Positions 1-11,639 are shown, counted from the stretch's first letter. The stretch: DNA of 64,000 nt from Nitrospira sp. BO4 (GCA_030144965.1 JAMPUU010000024.1:310001-374000), one strand, 5' to 3'. Program-made: numbers and translations. Notes: a model not told the origin generated them from the letters alone.

Positions 1-48
1 CTTCACAAACATCCGGCCTTTTCGAACTAGCTGATTGATCGTCGGCAT
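1..48 (-). CDS. rpsL: 30S ribosomal protein S12, N-terminal fragment
   Basis: Only the first 16 codons lie in the window; the gene runs off the left edge. The translation begins MPTINQLVRKGR, the near-invariant start of bacterial S12. The ATG is at 48-46, with a GAGAGGG stretch about 10 nt upstream as ribosome-binding site. It follows rpoC on the same strand, the usual junction between the rpoBC operon and the str operon, and has its own promoter in the gap. Confidence 0.9.
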   Translation of the reverse strand, partial: MPTINQLVRKGRMFVK

Positions 49-107
49 CGCGTTTAGACCCTCTCGAGAAACACAAAACCACCAGCCGTCAAGAGCAAAG
101 CCGCAGG

Positions 108-136
108 ATTATAATGAGGCAACTACATCCTGTCAA
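108..136 (-). promoter_or_regulatory. Consensus sigma70 promoter for rpsL/str operon
   Basis: On the minus strand, TTGACA (136-131) is separated by exactly 17 nt from TATAAT (113-108). Both hexamers are perfect consensus. Transcription would start near position 101, giving a leader of about 50 nt before the rpsL ATG. It lies in the rpoC-rpsL gap, so the str operon probably has independent strong transcription as well as read-through from rpoC. Confidence 0.85.
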
Positions 137-163
137 GTGGTCGGGATTTCCCGGCCTCATTAT
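111..163. repeat. Inverted repeat spanning rpoC stop and rpsL -10 box
   Basis: ATAATGAGGC (111-120) and GCCTCATTAT (154-163) are perfect 10-nt inverted arms with a 33-nt spacer. The right arm contains the rpoC stop codon and the left arm overlaps the -10 hexamer of the rpsL promoter. A small CGGG-AAAT-CCCG hairpin lies inside the spacer on the minus strand. It could fold at the end of rpoC mRNA, but there is no T-run, so it is not a standard intrinsic terminator. Confidence 0.55.
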
Positions 164-3100
164 GACCGAGTCGCCTCTCCCGTCACTGCTGGAACAGGCG
201 CATCAGATGTCACAGCGGCCGCCGCAGGTGCGGCGCTTACCGCTGCAGTTTCAGGCTTTTCACTGATCACGAACGTATCGCGATACTCTTCAAATCCGGA
301 CCCAGCCGGAATTAATCGACCGACGATGACGTTTTCTTTCAGGCCCAACAGATTATCCTCACGCCCATTGATCGCCGCTTCCGTCAGGACTCGTGTGGTT
401 TCCTGGAAAGACGCCGCCGAAATAAAGCTGTCGGTTGTCAATGCCGCCTTGGTGATCCCAAGCAAAACAGGCTTGCCCAAAGCCGGCTTCCCATCCTTGG
501 TGAGCACTCGTTCGTTTTCTTTTTCGAACAGGCTCTTGCTGACCTGGCTGCCCGGCAAGAATTGCGTGTCACCCGGATCTTCAACCCGCACCTTGCGCAG
601 CATTTGTCTCACGATAATCTCAATGTGTTTGTCGTTGATCGAAACACCTTGCAATCGATAGACATCCTGTACTTCGTCCACCAGGTATTTCTGCAATTCG
701 TTGGGGCCGAGCACATCGAGGATGTCATGAGGATTCGCCGATCCATCCATCAATGGCTCTCCGGCCCGCACCCAATCACCTTCGTGGACATTGACGTGCT
801 TACCCTTTGGAATAAAGTATTCCTTCACATCACCCATCTTGTTGTCGACAAGAACTTTGCGCTGGCCTTTCACGAACCCGCCATACGAAACCTCTCCGTC
901 GATCTCAGTGATGACTGCCTGTTCTTTCGGCTTCCTTGCCTCGAAGAGCTCGACGACACGCGGAAGACCGCCGGTGATGTCCTTCGTCTTGGTCGTTTCA
1001 CGAGGAATCTTTGCCAGGACGTCCCCGGCATACACGGTGGCGCCCTTCTCGACGAAGATGTGCGCTCCGACCGGCAACAAGTACCTCGCCACGGCATTGG
1101 ATCCGCCGGGCACTTTCGCTGTCTTGCCGTTGTCGTCTTTGATCGACACACGAGGACGGAGAGTCTGGCCGGTATGTTCGATGATCACCTTGCGCGATAA
1201 GCCGGTCACTTCATCGAATTCGTCTTTCATCGTGACACCTTCGACGATATCGCCGTAGGCGACCCTTCCACCAACCTCGGTCAAAATCGTGAGAGAGTAG
1301 GGGTCCCACTCAACCAATTTCTGACCCACGACCACCGGATCTCCGTCTTTGATTTTAATCTTGGCCCCATATACGACGGGATATTTCTCACGCTCCCGCC
1401 CGCTGTCGTCGACGATCGCAATCTTCGTATTGCGGTTCATGACGACCCATTCGCCCTCTTTGTTCCGCACTGCGATCCCAGAGTTATGAATGTCCGCGTT
1501 CTTTTTGGCATCGAAGCTCATGAATTTGATTCGCCCGGCATGCTTCGCCTCAAGAACCGTCTGTTCGACGACCTTACTGGCCGTACCGCCGATGTGAAAG
1601 GTCCGCATGGTCAACTGCGTGCCGGGCTCGCCGATTGACTGTGCGGCGATGACACCGACCGGCTCACCTTTTTCCACGAGACGCCCACGGGCCAGGTCAC
1701 GGCCATAACAGGCACGACACACACCGCGCGGTGATTGACAGGTCAGCACGGACCGGATCTTGACACGGTCCACCCCGGCTTCAACGATCGACTTCGTCAA
1801 TTCTTCATTAATCTCTTCATTCCAGGATACGATGATTTCTCCCGTGACAGGGTCGCGGATATCCTCTGCCGCCAAGCGACCAAGGACGCGTTCCTCCAAC
1901 GGTTGGATAATCTCACCGCCTTCGACCAGAGCGCTGACGATAATGCCGTCGCGCGTACCGCAATCGATTTCATTGATAATGACGTCTTGAGCGATATCGA
2001 CCAATCGCCGCGTCAGATAACCCGAGTTCGCGGTCTTCAACGCCGTGTCGGCGAGACCTTTACGAGCGCCGTGAGTCGAGATGAAGTACTGCAACACCGT
2101 CAACCCTTCACGGAAGTTGGCGGTAATCGGAGTCTCGATGATTTCACCGGACGGCTTGGCCATCAAACCGCGCATACCGCCCAACTGCCGAATCTGTTGC
2201 GAGCTGCCTCGAGCGCCGGAATCCGCCATCATGAAAATGGGGTTGAACGATTCCGCCTTGCCCGGATCGCCTCCCGCACCAAGCTCTTTCATCATCTCGT
2301 TGGCAACTTGTTCCGTCACATGCGCCCAAATGTCGATCACCTTGTTGTAGCGCTCTCCATTGGTGATCAAACCCTCTGAATACTGCTTTTCGATCTCATT
2401 CACCTCGCGCTGTGCCTTCCCGATAAAGTCTTCTTTCTTACTCGGGATGTGCATGTTGTCGATACAGATCGACAAGCCGGCCTTGGTCGCATAGGTAAAA
2501 CCTATATCTTTGATCTTATCGAGAAACTCGACGGTGTCCCGATGACCGGTCTGACGATAGACGGCGTCGATCAGCTTCGTCATCTCCTTCTTGGTCATGA
2601 GCCTGTTCGCATTGGCGAACGGCAAGCCTTGAGGAAGGATTTCCGAAAGCAACACACGACCGACAGTCGTTTGCACCATCGCGCCCGCGAGGCGGACCTT
2701 GATCCGCGCATGCTCTTCCACTTCTCGCGCGTCGAAGGCGATCCGAACTTCTTCGGGAGACCCAAACACCTTGCCCTCGCCCCTTGCACCAAGCCGTTCT
2801 TTTGTCAGCCAATAACACCCTAGCACCATATCCTGAGACGGGACCGCGATCGGCTTGCCGTTGGCCGGCGACAGAATGTTGTTGATCGACATCATCAGGA
2901 CCCGCGCTTCGACCTGCGCCTCGACAGACAACGGCACATGCACCGCCATCTGATCTCCGTCGAAGTCCGCGTTGAACGCCGCGCAGACGAGCGGATGCAA
3001 TCGAATCGCCTTACCTTCGACCAGCACGGGATCGAACGCTTGAATGCCCAGCCGGTGGAGCGTCGGAGCACGATTCAGCAACACGGGATGCTCACGAATC

Positions 3101-4347
3101 ACTTCGTCAAGAACATCCCAAACCTCCGGCCGCTCTTTTTCGACCAGTCGCTTGGCGCTCTTAATGGTAGTTGCCGCTCCCCGAGCTTCGAGCTTGTGGA
3201 AAATGAAGGGCTTGAACAACTCCAGCGCCATTTTCTTAGGCAAACCACATTGATGGAGACGCAGCTCAGGGCCGACGACGATGACGGTACGGCCGGAATA
3301 ATCAACGCGCTTCCCCAGGAGGTTCTGACGGAACCGGCCCTGCTTGCCCTTCAACATATCGCTCAACGATTTCAGCGGACGCTTGTTGGGTCCACGAATC
3401 GCGCGTCCGCGCCGACCGTTGTCGAACAGGGCATCCACAGCTTCCTGCAGCATCCGCATCTCGTTCCTGATGATGACGCCAGGCGCCTTGAGCTCCATCA
3501 ATCGCTTCAACCGATTATTCCGATTGATGACACGACGATAGAGATCGTTCAGGTCGGACGTGGCAAACCGTCCGCCATCAAGGGGAACCAACGGGCGCAG
3601 CTCGGGAGGCAGCACCGGGATGACATCCATGATCATCCACTCCGGTTTGTTCCCGGACTTGCGAAACGCCTCCAAGACTTTGAGACGCTTGGCGTACTTC
3701 TTCTTCATGGCCGCCGATGTCGACGCTTTCGCCTTTACTTGTAGGTCATCCCATAGCGCATTGATATCGATCTTCCTCAATAAGTCACGGATGGCTTCGG
3801 CACCAATCCCAACCTTGAACCCACTTGAACCGAATTCTGAGATGAGCGTGCGAAGCTTATCCTCCGGGACCAATTCCTTTTCCGACAGATCGGTAGAGCC
3901 CGGGTCCACGCACACATAGCTTTCAAAGTAGAGAATCTTCTCCAACTGCTTGAGGCTCATGTCGAGCAAGGTTCCAATCCGGCTTGGCACACCCTTCAGA
4001 AACCAAATATGCGCGACAGGCGCGGCCAATTCGATATGCCCCATACGCTCACGACGAACCTTCGATTGAATGACTTCGACGCCGCACTTATCGCAGACAA
4101 TTCCGCGATGCTTCATGCGCTTGTACTTGCCACAATTGCATTCCCAGTCCTTGGTGGGGCCGAAAATCTTGGCGCAGAACAGCCCATCTTTTTCCGGTTT
4201 GAACGACCGATAGTTGATCGTTTCCGGCTTCTTGACTTCACCGTACGACCAGGACCGGATCTTCTCGGGCGATGCAATGCGAATGCGCATTGAATCGAAC
4301 GACACCGAATCCCGTTGTTTTTCGAATAATGTATATACGCCTTCCAA
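160..4347 (-). CDS. rpoC: DNA-directed RNA polymerase subunit beta'
   Basis: RpoC forms the catalytic half of RNA polymerase. The N-terminal zinc-binding cysteines (CNCGKYKR then CDKCG), the Mg-binding [12 protein letters not shown] motif and the second zinc site ([19 protein letters not shown]) are all present. The frame is open upstream to 4389, but the start is assigned to a TTG at 4347. An AGGAGGT ribosome-binding site sits 6 nt before it, and the product then begins [13 protein letters not shown], matching the family start. Length is about 1395 aa, normal for a beta' without large insertions. The C-terminus is an Ala/Pro/Val-rich low-complexity tail. It follows rpoB with a short gap containing a hairpin. 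Confidence 0.97.
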   Translation of the reverse strand: MEGVYTLFEKQRDSVSFDSMRIRIASPEKIRSWSYGEVKKPETINYRSFKPEKDGLFCAKIFGPTKDWECNCGKYKRMKHRGIVCDKCGVEVIQSKVRRERMGHIELAAPVAHIWFLKGVPSRIGTLLDMSLKQLEKILYFESYVCVDPGSTDLSEKELVPEDKLRTLISEFGSSGFKVGIGAEAIRDLLRKIDINALWDDLQVKAKASTSAAMKKKYAKRLKVLEAFRKSGNKPEWMIMDVIPVLPPELRPLVPLDGGRFATSDLNDLYRRVINRNNRLKRLMELKAPGVIIRNEMRMLQEAVDALFDNGRRGRAIRGPNKRPLKSLSDMLKGKQGRFRQNLLGKRVDYSGRTVIVVGPELRLHQCGLPKKMALELFKPFIFHKLEARGAATTIKSAKRLVEKERPEVWDVLDEVIREHPVLLNRAPTLHRLGIQAFDPVLVEGKAIRLHPLVCAAFNADFDGDQMAVHVPLSVEAQVEARVLMMSINNILSPANGKPIAVPSQDMVLGCYWLTKERLGARGEGKVFGSPEEVRIAFDAREVEEHARIKVRLAGAMVQTTVGRVLLSEILPQGLPFANANRLMTKKEMTKLIDAVYRQTGHRDTVEFLDKIKDIGFTYATKAGLSICIDNMHIPSKKEDFIGKAQREVNEIEKQYSEGLITNGERYNKVIDIWAHVTEQVANEMMKELGAGGDPGKAESFNPIFMMADSGARGSSQQIRQLGGMRGLMAKPSGEIIETPITANFREGLTVLQYFISTHGARKGLADTALKTANSGYLTRRLVDIAQDVIINEIDCGTRDGIIVSALVEGGEIIQPLEERVLGRLAAEDIRDPVTGEIIVSWNEEINEELTKSIVEAGVDRVKIRSVLTCQSPRGVCRACYGRDLARGRLVEKGEPVGVIAAQSIGEPGTQLTMRTFHIGGTASKVVEQTVLEAKHAGRIKFMSFDAKKNADIHNSGIAVRNKEGEWVVMNRNTKIAIVDDSGREREKYPVVYGAKIKIKDGDPVVVGQKLVEWDPYSLTILTEVGGRVAYGDIVEGVTMKDEFDEVTGLSRKVIIEHTGQTLRPRVSIKDDNGKTAKVPGGSNAVARYLLPVGAHIFVEKGATVYAGDVLAKIPRETTKTKDITGGLPRVVELFEARKPKEQAVITEIDGEVSYGGFVKGQRKVLVDNKMGDVKEYFIPKGKHVNVHEGDWVRAGEPLMDGSANPHDILDVLGPNELQKYLVDEVQDVYRLQGVSINDKHIEIIVRQMLRKVRVEDPGDTQFLPGSQVSKSLFEKENERVLTKDGKPALGKPVLLGITKAALTTDSFISAASFQETTRVLTEAAINGREDNLLGLKENVIVGRLIPAGSGFEEYRDTFVISEKPETAAVSAAPAAAAVTSDAPVPAVTGEATRS

Positions 4348-4365
4348 GGTAGTGACCTCCTCTGA

Positions 4366-4384
4366 TGCCGGTTTTTCACCGGCA
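4366..4384 (-). other. Hairpin in the rpoB-rpoC gap
   Basis: TGCCGGT and ACCGGCA form a perfect 7-bp stem around a 5-nt GAAAA loop on the minus strand, between the rpoB stop and the rpoC ribosome-binding site. There is no T-run. It could be an RNA-processing or stability element, or could insulate the rpoC translation start. Function is inferred only. Confidence 0.5.
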
Positions 4385-4393
4385 CACAAGCGG

Positions 4394-7300
4394 TTAGTCT
4401 TGCGTCTTGACCAACTCTACATCGAGTCCCAAGCTCTGTAATTCCTTGACCAACACGTTGAACGACTCAGGCAACCCTGGTTCGAGGAAAGGCTCGCCCT
4501 TGACGATCGCTTCGTACATGCGTGACCGGCCCGGCACATCGTCGGATTTCACGGTGAGGAATTCCTGCAGGGTCGAAGCCGCACCGTAGGCTTGCAACGC
4601 CCAGACTTCCATTTCTCCCAGACGCTGGCCACCGAATTGAGCCTTACCGCCAAGTGGCTGCTGGGTCACGAGTGAGTACGGGCCAATGGACCGTGCGTGG
4701 ATTTTGTCGTCTACCAAATGGTGGAGCTTGAGCACGTACATATATCCGACCGTCACCGGACTGCCGAACTGTTCGCCAGTCTTCCCATCGATCAGCTGGG
4801 TTTGACCGCTCGTCGGCAGCTTCGCCTTCTTCAACAGGTCCTTGATTTCCTTCTCCGATGCTCCATCAAACACCGGACTCGCCACCTTGATCCCCAAAGC
4901 CCTGGCCGCCCATCCAAGATGGGTTTCCAGAATTTGCCCTACGTTCATACGCGACGGCACGCCGAGTGGATTCAGCACGATTTCCACAGGGGTCCCGTCC
5001 GGTAAATAGGGCATGTCCTCCTCGGGCAAGACCCGCGATACCACGCCCTTGTTCCCATGACGGCCAGCCATCTTGTCACCGACTTGGATCTTGCGCTTCA
5101 TCGCGATGTAGACCTTGACGAGCTTGATCACACCGGGAGGCAATTCATCGCCCCGTTTCAAGCGGCCGACTTTCTCGTCGTACAGAGTCTGGAGAATCTC
5201 AATCTGTTCTTTCGCGCGCCGTTCGACGTCTTCCAGTTCTTTTTGTTCGTCAGGATCGCTCAGAATGATGTGCCGTACCGTATCGTCGGGCAATCGTCTG
5301 AGAATCTCCGCTGTCAGCTTGCCCTTCTTCTTCAAAATAACGTCGCCGCTCTCCGGATCCATGAGATCGCGACCTACGACCTTGCCGAGCAACAACTTCC
5401 GAATCTTCTTCGTCTTTTCTTCATCGATGATCCGCAGCTCTTCATGGTGGTCACGCTGTAACTTCATCTGGTCATCGGTCTCGATGCTCTTCGAACGTTC
5501 GTCCTTGTCGAGCCCTTTACGCGAGAAGATCTTGACGTCGACCACGATGCCCTCCACTCCAGGAGGCACAGTCAACGACGTATCCTTCACATCGCCGGCC
5601 TTCTCGCCAAAGATCGCCCGGAGCAGCTTTTCTTCTGGGGTCAGCTGGGTCTCGCCTTTGGGCGTGACTTTACCCACCAGAATGTCGCCCGGCTTCACTT
5701 CCGCCCCGATACGGATAATCCCGCTCTCGTCCAGATTCCTGAGCGCCTCTTCGCCGACATTGGGAATATCCCGCGTGACGTCCTCCTTACCCAGTTTGGT
5801 ATCCCGGGCTTCCACCTCGAACTCTTCGATGTGGATCGAGGTGAAGGCGTCTTCGCGGACCAACTTCTCGCTGAGCAAAATGGCGTCTTCGAAGTTGTAG
5901 CCTCCCCATGGCATGAACGCGACGAGCACATTCTTCCCTAGCGCGAGCTCTCCATGATCGATCGCAGGCCCGTCTCCCAATACCTGTCCTTTCTTGACCG
6001 GCTGCCCGATTCGGACCACAGGAGTCTGGGTGATGCAGGTGTTTTGGTTCGACCGCTGGAACTTGATCAGGTCATAGACGTCTAACCCGGAATCCTTACC
6101 CTTCTTGCCGTCTTTCGCATCGGCCCGCACGACGATACGGGTTGCATCGACACTTTCTACGACCCCGGCACGACGAGCCTGGATGACATATCCTGAATCT
6201 CGAGCGACCACGGCCTCCATTCCGGTCCCGACGAGAGGAGATTCGGACGTCACCAAGGGAACCGCTTGGCGTTGCATGTTGGAACCCATTAGCGCGCGAT
6301 TGGCGTCGTCGTGCTCCAAAAATGGCACGAGGGCGGTCGCCACACTCACCACTTGCTTCGGCGAGACGTCCATGTACTCGATCTTATCCGGAGCCGCCAA
6401 CACAAAGTCTCCCCCGTGACGACAGGAGACCGTCTCTGAAACCAACCTGTTCGTTCCATCTAATTTTGAGTTGGCTTGGGCGATGATATATTTGTCACCT
6501 TCGATCGCTGAGAGAAATTCAATTTCATCGGTGACACGCCCTTTGACAACCTTTCGATAGGGTGCCTCAATGAACCCAAACTGGTTGATGCGCGCATAGG
6601 TCGCCAGGGATGTAATCAACCCAATGTTCGGACCTTCCGGCGTTTCGATCGGACAAATTCGACTGTAGTGGGACGGATGCACGTCCCGGACTTCGAACCC
6701 GGCCCGCTCTCTCGTGAGTCCGCCCGGACCAAGCGCTGACAGTCGTCGCTTATGCGTGATTTCAGCCAGCGGGTTCGTTTGGTCCATAAATTGAGACAGC
6801 TGGCTGCTGCTGAAGAACTCCTTGACGGCCGCGACCACCGGTTTCGCGTTGATCAGATCGTGGGGCAGTACCGTTTCCATATCGAGGAGATTCATGCGCT
6901 CCTTGATGCTTCGCTCCATGCGAACCAGGCCCAGCCGGAACTGATTTTCGAGCAGCTCACCGACCGACCGTACACGGCGATTGCCCAAGTGGTCGATGTC
7001 GTCGATTTCGCCTTTTCCGATTTTCAGGTTCACGAGGTAGCGGATGACTTCCACGATGTCCTGAGCGGTCAGGGTGCGCTGATCGAGCGGCAGATCCAAT
7101 CCAAGTTTCTTGTTGAGCTTGAGCCGGCCGACCGGGGACAAATCGTAGCGTTTCGAGTTCAAGAATAAATTGTCGAACAACGCCCGTGCCGTATCGACGG
7201 ACGGAGTCTCACCGGGACGGAGACGGCGATAGATTTCCACCATCGCTTCCTCCTTCGACCCGATTTTCTCCATTTCCAACGTATCGAGGATCACCGGCGT

Positions 7301-8350
7301 CGCGGTGGCCATATCGAGATAGATGACCTTAAATTCCTCAACATCGCTCTCGACAATCTGTTCGACGATCTCGGGGGTCAAGCGCTGATTCTTTTCCGCC
7401 AGCTTGTTCTTCTTCGAATCGAGCAATTCCGTGAGAATGGCACGCCCCACCAACTCGGTCGGAAGCATGGGAATTTCCTTCACGCCCGACGCCTTCAGTT
7501 TGGCGATCATGCCTTTCGTCAGCCTGGCGCCTTCCCGGACTATCGGTTCCTTGCCACCCTTGTCCGTCACCTCTGCGGAACACCGAAGCCCATGATGGAT
7601 TTCCGGGTCCAACTTGCGGAACATCTTGCCCTTCGATACCCGAATTTCTTCGACCGGGTAGTACATTTTGAGCAAATCGTCGCTCGAAAACCCAAAAGCC
7701 TTCAATAAGATGGTAGTCGGCATCTTCCGGCGGCGATCGATGCGCACATACAGGATGTCTCTCGCATCGAACTCAAAATCGAGCCAAGAGCCTCGATAGG
7801 GAATAATTCGTGCCGAGTACAACACTTTGCCGCTCGCATGGGTGCGTCCCTTGTCGTGTGTGAACGACGCGCCAGGAGATCGGTGAAGCTGGCTGACGAC
7901 GACTCGCTCCGTTCCATTGACGATGAACGTGCCTCGCTCAGTCATCAACGGCAATTCACCGACATAGACCTCCTGCTCGCGCACATCCAGCACTTTCTTC
8001 CGAGGTCCCTTATCCTCCTTATCAAACACGACCAAACGGACACGCAGCTTCAACGGAACCGCAAAGGTCATACCCTGCTCAAGACATTCGCGTTCGTCGT
8101 ATTTCGGTGTCCCTAACGTGTAGCTCGAAAATTCGAGTACCGCTGTATTGTTATAGTCCGGGATCGGGAAGACACTGGCCAACGCCGCCTGCAGTCCATG
8201 ATCCTTCCGACGCTCCGGCTCGACTTCAAGCTGCAAAAATTCTTCGTAGGAACGCTTTTGGATTTCAATCAAATCCGGAATATCGATGTTGGTTCGAATA
8301 CGAGAATAATCTTTCCGCTCGACGAACTCCTGTAGAGTCGTTTCGGACAT
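4394..8350 (-). CDS. rpoB: DNA-directed RNA polymerase subunit beta
   Basis: RpoB is the second large catalytic subunit of RNA polymerase and the rifampicin target. The product is 1318 aa. Recognisable family blocks include the rifampicin-pocket region ([20 protein letters not shown]), the following [15 protein letters not shown] block, and the C-terminal [19 protein letters not shown] block. The rifampicin-pocket residues look wild type by eye. The ATG at 8350 follows a GGAGGAG ribosome-binding site. It sits between rplL and rpoC in the conserved rplKAJL-rpoBC order, so expression should be coupled to the ribosomal proteins upstream. Confidence 0.98.
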   Translation of the reverse strand: MSETTLQEFVERKDYSRIRTNIDIPDLIEIQKRSYEEFLQLEVEPERRKDHGLQAALASVFPIPDYNNTAVLEFSSYTLGTPKYDERECLEQGMTFAVPLKLRVRLVVFDKEDKGPRKKVLDVREQEVYVGELPLMTERGTFIVNGTERVVVSQLHRSPGASFTHDKGRTHASGKVLYSARIIPYRGSWLDFEFDARDILYVRIDRRRKMPTTILLKAFGFSSDDLLKMYYPVEEIRVSKGKMFRKLDPEIHHGLRCSAEVTDKGGKEPIVREGARLTKGMIAKLKASGVKEIPMLPTELVGRAILTELLDSKKNKLAEKNQRLTPEIVEQIVESDVEEFKVIYLDMATATPVILDTLEMEKIGSKEEAMVEIYRRLRPGETPSVDTARALFDNLFLNSKRYDLSPVGRLKLNKKLGLDLPLDQRTLTAQDIVEVIRYLVNLKIGKGEIDDIDHLGNRRVRSVGELLENQFRLGLVRMERSIKERMNLLDMETVLPHDLINAKPVVAAVKEFFSSSQLSQFMDQTNPLAEITHKRRLSALGPGGLTRERAGFEVRDVHPSHYSRICPIETPEGPNIGLITSLATYARINQFGFIEAPYRKVVKGRVTDEIEFLSAIEGDKYIIAQANSKLDGTNRLVSETVSCRHGGDFVLAAPDKIEYMDVSPKQVVSVATALVPFLEHDDANRALMGSNMQRQAVPLVTSESPLVGTGMEAVVARDSGYVIQARRAGVVESVDATRIVVRADAKDGKKGKDSGLDVYDLIKFQRSNQNTCITQTPVVRIGQPVKKGQVLGDGPAIDHGELALGKNVLVAFMPWGGYNFEDAILLSEKLVREDAFTSIHIEEFEVEARDTKLGKEDVTRDIPNVGEEALRNLDESGIIRIGAEVKPGDILVGKVTPKGETQLTPEEKLLRAIFGEKAGDVKDTSLTVPPGVEGIVVDVKIFSRKGLDKDERSKSIETDDQMKLQRDHHEELRIIDEEKTKKIRKLLLGKVVGRDLMDPESGDVILKKKGKLTAEILRRLPDDTVRHIILSDPDEQKELEDVERRAKEQIEILQTLYDEKVGRLKRGDELPPGVIKLVKVYIAMKRKIQVGDKMAGRHGNKGVVSRVLPEEDMPYLPDGTPVEIVLNPLGVPSRMNVGQILETHLGWAARALGIKVASPVFDGASEKEIKDLLKKAKLPTSGQTQLIDGKTGEQFGSPVTVGYMYVLKLHHLVDDKIHARSIGPYSLVTQQPLGGKAQFGGQRLGEMEVWALQAYGAASTLQEFLTVKSDDVPGRSRMYEAIVKGEPFLEPGLPESFNVLVKELQSLGLDVELVKTQD

Positions 8351-8409
8351 GCCTACTCCTCCACGCGGGTTGATGGTGAACAGCAGTCACCAGTCATAAC
8401 ACGCTCATG

Positions 8410-8426
8410 AAAAGACGACCGTCGTC
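8410..8426 (-). terminator. Weak attenuator-like hairpin between rplL and rpoB
   Basis: On the minus strand, GACGACGGTCGTC can form a 5-bp stem with a 3-nt loop, followed directly by TTTT. It lies in the 120-nt rplL-rpoB gap. In E. coli this gap contains a partial terminator that lowers rpoB relative to rplL expression. The stem is short, so this is only a candidate. Confidence 0.25.
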
Positions 8427-8470
8427 AGCCTCACCGACTAACGAATACCCAGTAGCTATGACGAATGTGC

Positions 8471-8872
8471 TTACTTGACTTCGACCTTGGCACCGCTTTC
8501 TTCGAGCTTCTTCTTCATCGTATCGGCTTCTTCCTTGGTCACTCCGGCCTTGACCGGCTTGGGCGCCCCTTCCACAAGGTCTTTGGCTTCTTTGAGTCCG
8601 AGGCTGGTGAGCTCGCGCACCACCTTGATGACTTGGATCTTCTTATCAGCCGGAGCGGACGCGAGGATGACGTCGAATGCCGTCTTTTCCTCGGCAGGAG
8701 CCGCTGCTCCACCACCTGCAGCCGGCGCTGCTGCCATCGCGACCGGAGCCGCTGCCGTCACGCCAAACCGCGTTTCCAACCCCTTCACCAGTTCAGCAAG
8801 ATCGAGCACACTCATGCTTTCGATCGCCTTGATCAATTCTTCCTGCGACAATTTCCCTTCCGTAGCTGGCAT
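8471..8872 (-). CDS. rplL: 50S ribosomal protein L7/L12
   Basis: This is the stalk protein that recruits translational GTPases. From the ATG at 8872 it is 133 aa: an N-terminal dimerisation helix region, an Ala/Gly-rich hinge ([14 protein letters not shown]), and the C-terminal domain ending [12 protein letters not shown] good ribosome-binding site, AAGGAGAAGGGGAC, precedes the ATG. It is also the 3' part of a longer open frame that starts in rplJ with no intervening stop, so it can be made separately by internal initiation and possibly also as part of an L10 fusion. Confidence 0.93.
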   Translation of the reverse strand: MPATEGKLSQEELIKAIESMSVLDLAELVKGLETRFGVTAAAPVAMAAAPAAGGGAAAPAEEKTAFDVILASAPADKKIQVIKVVRELTSLGLKEAKDLVEGAPKPVKAGVTKEEADTMKKKLEESGAKVEVK

Positions 8873-9406
8873 GTCCCCTTCTCCTTTCCGTTTATCCTGA
8901 ATGGCTGCAATGACTCTGACGAACTTCGATAAAACCGCGTTCAACGTATAGACGACGCCGCGAATCGGCCCTTGCATGGCCGAGAGCAGCATGGCCACGA
9001 GAACTTCTTTCTTCGGCAGTTTCGCAACGGCGGCCAGCTCTGCGGGCTGGAGGATCTTCCCTTCCAGCACTCCGGCCGTCATGCGAATCTTTTCTTCTCG
9101 CTTCTCCGCGCCGATGAAATCCTTCAGAACTTTGGTCGGCAACACAGGGTCGTCGTACCCGATGACCACCCCGGTCGGACCTTTGAGATGCGCCTTGAGG
9201 CCGGCCAACACCGTGCCCTCGGCGGCACGAGCCGCCAACGTATTTTTCACGATACGATATTCGGCCTTCGCCCCACGGAGCTGCTTTCGCAACTCTGTGA
9301 CCTGGTTCACAGGCAGGCCGACACATTCAGTCAAGATGGCGAGACGAGCGCGACCGAACTTTTCGGCCAATTCCGCCACCGCTGTAACTTTCTCTTCCTT
9401 CTTCAT
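8471..9406 (-). CDS. rplJ: 50S ribosomal protein L10, reading in frame into L7/L12
   Basis: L10 anchors L7/L12 dimers to the ribosome and, in E. coli, autoregulates its own operon. The ATG at 9406 follows an AAGGAG site, and the product begins [17 protein letters not shown]. Residues 1-178 are L10, with a normal L10-type end ([17 protein letters not shown]). The frame then continues, with no stop codon, straight into the methionine of L7/L12 at 8872, giving a 311-residue L10-L7/L12 frame. A TAA is present near the junction (in GGATAAACGG) but out of frame, so a single-base error or real indel could be involved. The upstream extension of the frame to 9433 lacks a ribosome-binding site and is not used. 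Confidence 0.85.
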   Translation of the reverse strand: MKKEEKVTAVAELAEKFGRARLAILTECVGLPVNQVTELRKQLRGAKAEYRIVKNTLAARAAEGTVLAGLKAHLKGPTGVVIGYDDPVLPTKVLKDFIGAEKREEKIRMTAGVLEGKILQPAELAAVAKLPKKEVLVAMLLSAMQGPIRGVVYTLNAVLSKFVRVIAAIQDKRKGEGDMPATEGKLSQEELIKAIESMSVLDLAELVKGLETRFGVTAAAPVAMAAAPAAGGGAAAPAEEKTAFDVILASAPADKKIQVIKVVRELTSLGLKEAKDLVEGAPKPVKAGVTKEEADTMKKKLEESGAKVEVK

Positions 9407-9504
9407 CGCTCTCCTTCTTCGAAGAATCGTCAACCGTCACTGATGAGTCGTCGACCAGGAACCATGGGTGCCCTGACGGACGCGTGACGAAAGACGTCGT
9501 TCGA

Positions 9505-10197
9505 CTAACTCCACTGCTTCGTCAGCGCGACGGTATCCAATTTCACACCGGGACCCATCGTGCTGGAAATCGTGGCGCTCTTGAGATAACGCCCTTTGCA
9601 TGAGGCCGGCTTAGCCTTGATGACGGATTCAAGGATGGCCGAGGCATTGTCGTACAGTTTCGTCGGATCGAACGACACTTTCCCAACCGGTACGTGCACG
9701 ATACCGGCCTTTTCGACCTTGAACTCCACACGACCCTTTCGGATATCCGCGACAGCCTTTCCAACCTCGAAAGTGACTGTCCCCGTCTTAGGATTCGGCA
9801 TCAATCCCCGAGGCCCCAGCACCTTACCGAGTTTTCCGACCGAGGCCATAAGATCAGGCGTGGAGATCGCGCAATCGAAATCCATCCATCCACCCTTGAT
9901 TTTTTCCATCAAGTCATCAGACCCGACGTAGTCGGCACCCGCTTGACGCGCCTCCTGCTCCTTTTCGCCTTTTGCAAACACGAGGACACGAACCTTTTTC
10001 CCCGTTCCGTGGGGAAGCGAAGCCGTTCCTCGAACCAGCTGATCGGAGCGTTTTGGATCGATTCCCAGCCTAAGCGCAAGATCCACCGACTCATCAAACT
10101 TTGCAAAGGCCGATTTTTTCACGGTTTCAACGGCCTCACGCAATCCATACACGCGAGGCTCAACGTTCTTGATCGCCGTATCCATTTTCTTTCCCAT
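9505..10197 (-). CDS. rplA: 50S ribosomal protein L1
   Basis: L1 forms the mobile stalk at the E-site and binds 23S rRNA. The product from 10197 is 230 aa, starting [11 protein letters not shown], with the family blocks [19 protein letters not shown] and [16 protein letters not shown]. The ATG is preceded by GAAGGAGCG. The frame extends 34 codons further upstream, but that stretch has no ribosome-binding site and overlaps the end of rplK. It is the second gene of the rplKAJL set. Confidence 0.96.
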   Translation of the reverse strand: MGKKMDTAIKNVEPRVYGLREAVETVKKSAFAKFDESVDLALRLGIDPKRSDQLVRGTASLPHGTGKKVRVLVFAKGEKEQEARQAGADYVGSDDLMEKIKGGWMDFDCAISTPDLMASVGKLGKVLGPRGLMPNPKTGTVTFEVGKAVADIRKGRVEFKVEKAGIVHVPVGKVSFDPTKLYDNASAILESVIKAKPASCKGRYLKSATISSTMGPGVKLDTVALTKQWS

Positions 10198-10222
10198 ACC
10201 TGCCGCTCCTTCGCTCTCGCTA

Positions 10223-10648
10223 TTATCCTTGAATGACGACGCCCATGCTGCGGGCGGTACCCTCGATGATTTTGGCCGCCCCCTCCACATCAGCCGCATT
10301 CAAATCCGCCATCTTTTTGCGGGCAATTTCGTTCAATTGCTGTCTCGTGATTTTCCCAACCTTATCTTTCTGCGGCACACCAGACCCCTTGATGATCCCC
10401 GCGGCCTTTTTCAGGAGATCCGAAGCAGGCGGCGTTTTCATCACGAAGGTGAAGGTACGATCCTTGTAGACCGTAATAATGACGGGGATGATACTGTCTC
10501 CGTCCTTCTGGGTCTTGGCATTGAACTGCTTGCAGAACTCCATGATATTGACTCCATGCTGGCCCAGCGAGGGACCGACAGGAGGAGCTGGATTGGCCTT
10601 GCCAGCCGGAATTTGCAACTTGATCTGCGCCGACACTTCTTTCGCCAT
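10223..10648 (-). CDS. rplK: 50S ribosomal protein L11
   Basis: L11 is part of the GTPase-associated centre with 23S rRNA helices 43/44. The 141-aa length is typical. Sequence blocks include [30 protein letters not shown] (read here as [16 protein letters not shown]) and the C-terminal GTARSMGV. An AAGGAG stretch lies upstream of the ATG at 10648. It is 25 nt upstream of rplA. Confidence 0.97.
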   Translation of the reverse strand: MAKEVSAQIKLQIPAGKANPAPPVGPSLGQHGVNIMEFCKQFNAKTQKDGDSIIPVIITVYKDRTFTFVMKTPPASDLLKKAAGIIKGSGVPQKDKVGKITRQQLNEIARKKMADLNAADVEGAAKIIEGTARSMGVVIQG

Positions 10649-10727
10649 TTCTTCCTCTTTCTCCTTACGCGATCAGCAATCAGCTATTGACGTCAACCGT
10701 GATCTGGGCTGACGTCGGCCGATCGGT

Positions 10728-11264
10728 CTATATCCGTTCCACTTGTAAAAATCCTAATTCAACCGGGGTCGACCGGCCGAATATGCTCACCATGACCTTC
10801 AACCGGCTATGGTCCTGATCGACTTCATCAACCACACCGTTGAACCCCAAGAATGGGCCATCGATGATGCGAACGTTGTCGCTCTTGATAAACTTGACCT
10901 GTTCGCGTGGTTCAGCCTGACCCGCATCGACTTGCTTGAGCAAGGACTCCACTTCCTCGCTGGTCAGCGGTGTCGGCACGGCGCCCCCTCCGACAAACCC
11001 TGTCACTTTTGGAGTTTCCTTGATCATTTGCAACGTCTCATCCCCCAATGGAGACTCCAGTTCCACAAGAACATAACCCGGAAAGAACTTTCGCCGGGAG
11101 GTGCGTCGCTTGCCATCCTTGATTTCAATCACATCTTCTGTCGGAACAAGCACCTGCCCGAGCTTCTCGACAAGCCCCATTTGATTCGCACGCTCCACGA
11201 GACTGGTCTTCACGCGCCCCTCAAAACCCGCGTACGTATGGATGACGTACCAGTTCTTTGTCAT
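10728..11264 (-). CDS. nusG: Transcription termination/antitermination factor NusG
   Basis: NusG binds RNA polymerase, suppresses pausing and couples it to Rho or to the ribosome. The 178-aa protein has the N-terminal NGN domain (KNWYVIHTYAGFEGRVK, FPGYVLVELE, PKVTGFVGG) and a C-terminal KOW domain (DNVRIIDGPFLGFNGVVDEVDQ, PVELGFLQVERI). It lies between secE and rplK, the standard order. Confidence 0.97.
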   Translation of the reverse strand: MTKNWYVIHTYAGFEGRVKTSLVERANQMGLVEKLGQVLVPTEDVIEIKDGKRRTSRRKFFPGYVLVELESPLGDETLQMIKETPKVTGFVGGGAVPTPLTSEEVESLLKQVDAGQAEPREQVKFIKSDNVRIIDGPFLGFNGVVDEVDQDHSRLKVMVSIFGRSTPVELGFLQVERI

Positions 11265-11324
11265 GCACCACCCTCAGGTCTTCGATGAATTACCGCGGAA
11301 TCTTCCTACCCATTTTTCAGGAGG

Positions 11325-11519
11325 CTAAATGACCTTGCCCACCAACCATGAAAGGAATGAATCGATGACGGACAAGTACAACGACATTAGGATACAGAAC
11401 ACAATGACCACCGTTGTTGAGCCGACGGTTTCTGCACGACTCGGAAACGAAACCTTTTTCATCTCCGCCCGCACGTCCGTCACAAACAACCGAATCGATT
11501 CTGTCATACGCTTAAACAT
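11325..11519 (-). CDS. secE: Protein translocase subunit SecE
   Basis: SecE clamps SecY in the inner-membrane translocon. The 64-aa product is a short single-membrane-span SecE: an amphipathic helix with the family motif AEMKKVSFPSRAET, followed by one hydrophobic segment (TTVVIVFCILMSLYLSV). A GGAG sits 5 nt before the ATG. It is immediately upstream of nusG and downstream of tRNA-Trp. Confidence 0.95.
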   Translation of the reverse strand: MFKRMTESIRLFVTDVRAEMKKVSFPSRAETVGSTTVVIVFCILMSLYLSVIDSFLSWLVGKVI

Positions 11520-11639
11520 TGCGACTCCGCTTCTATCGTCCTATTAAGAACTACCCAGCCGGTTACGTCAGACCTGCAGTGCCTATCCGACGACCACACT
11601 CAACACCCCCCCTGACTCCCGGTTCGAGCAAGCTTGGGG

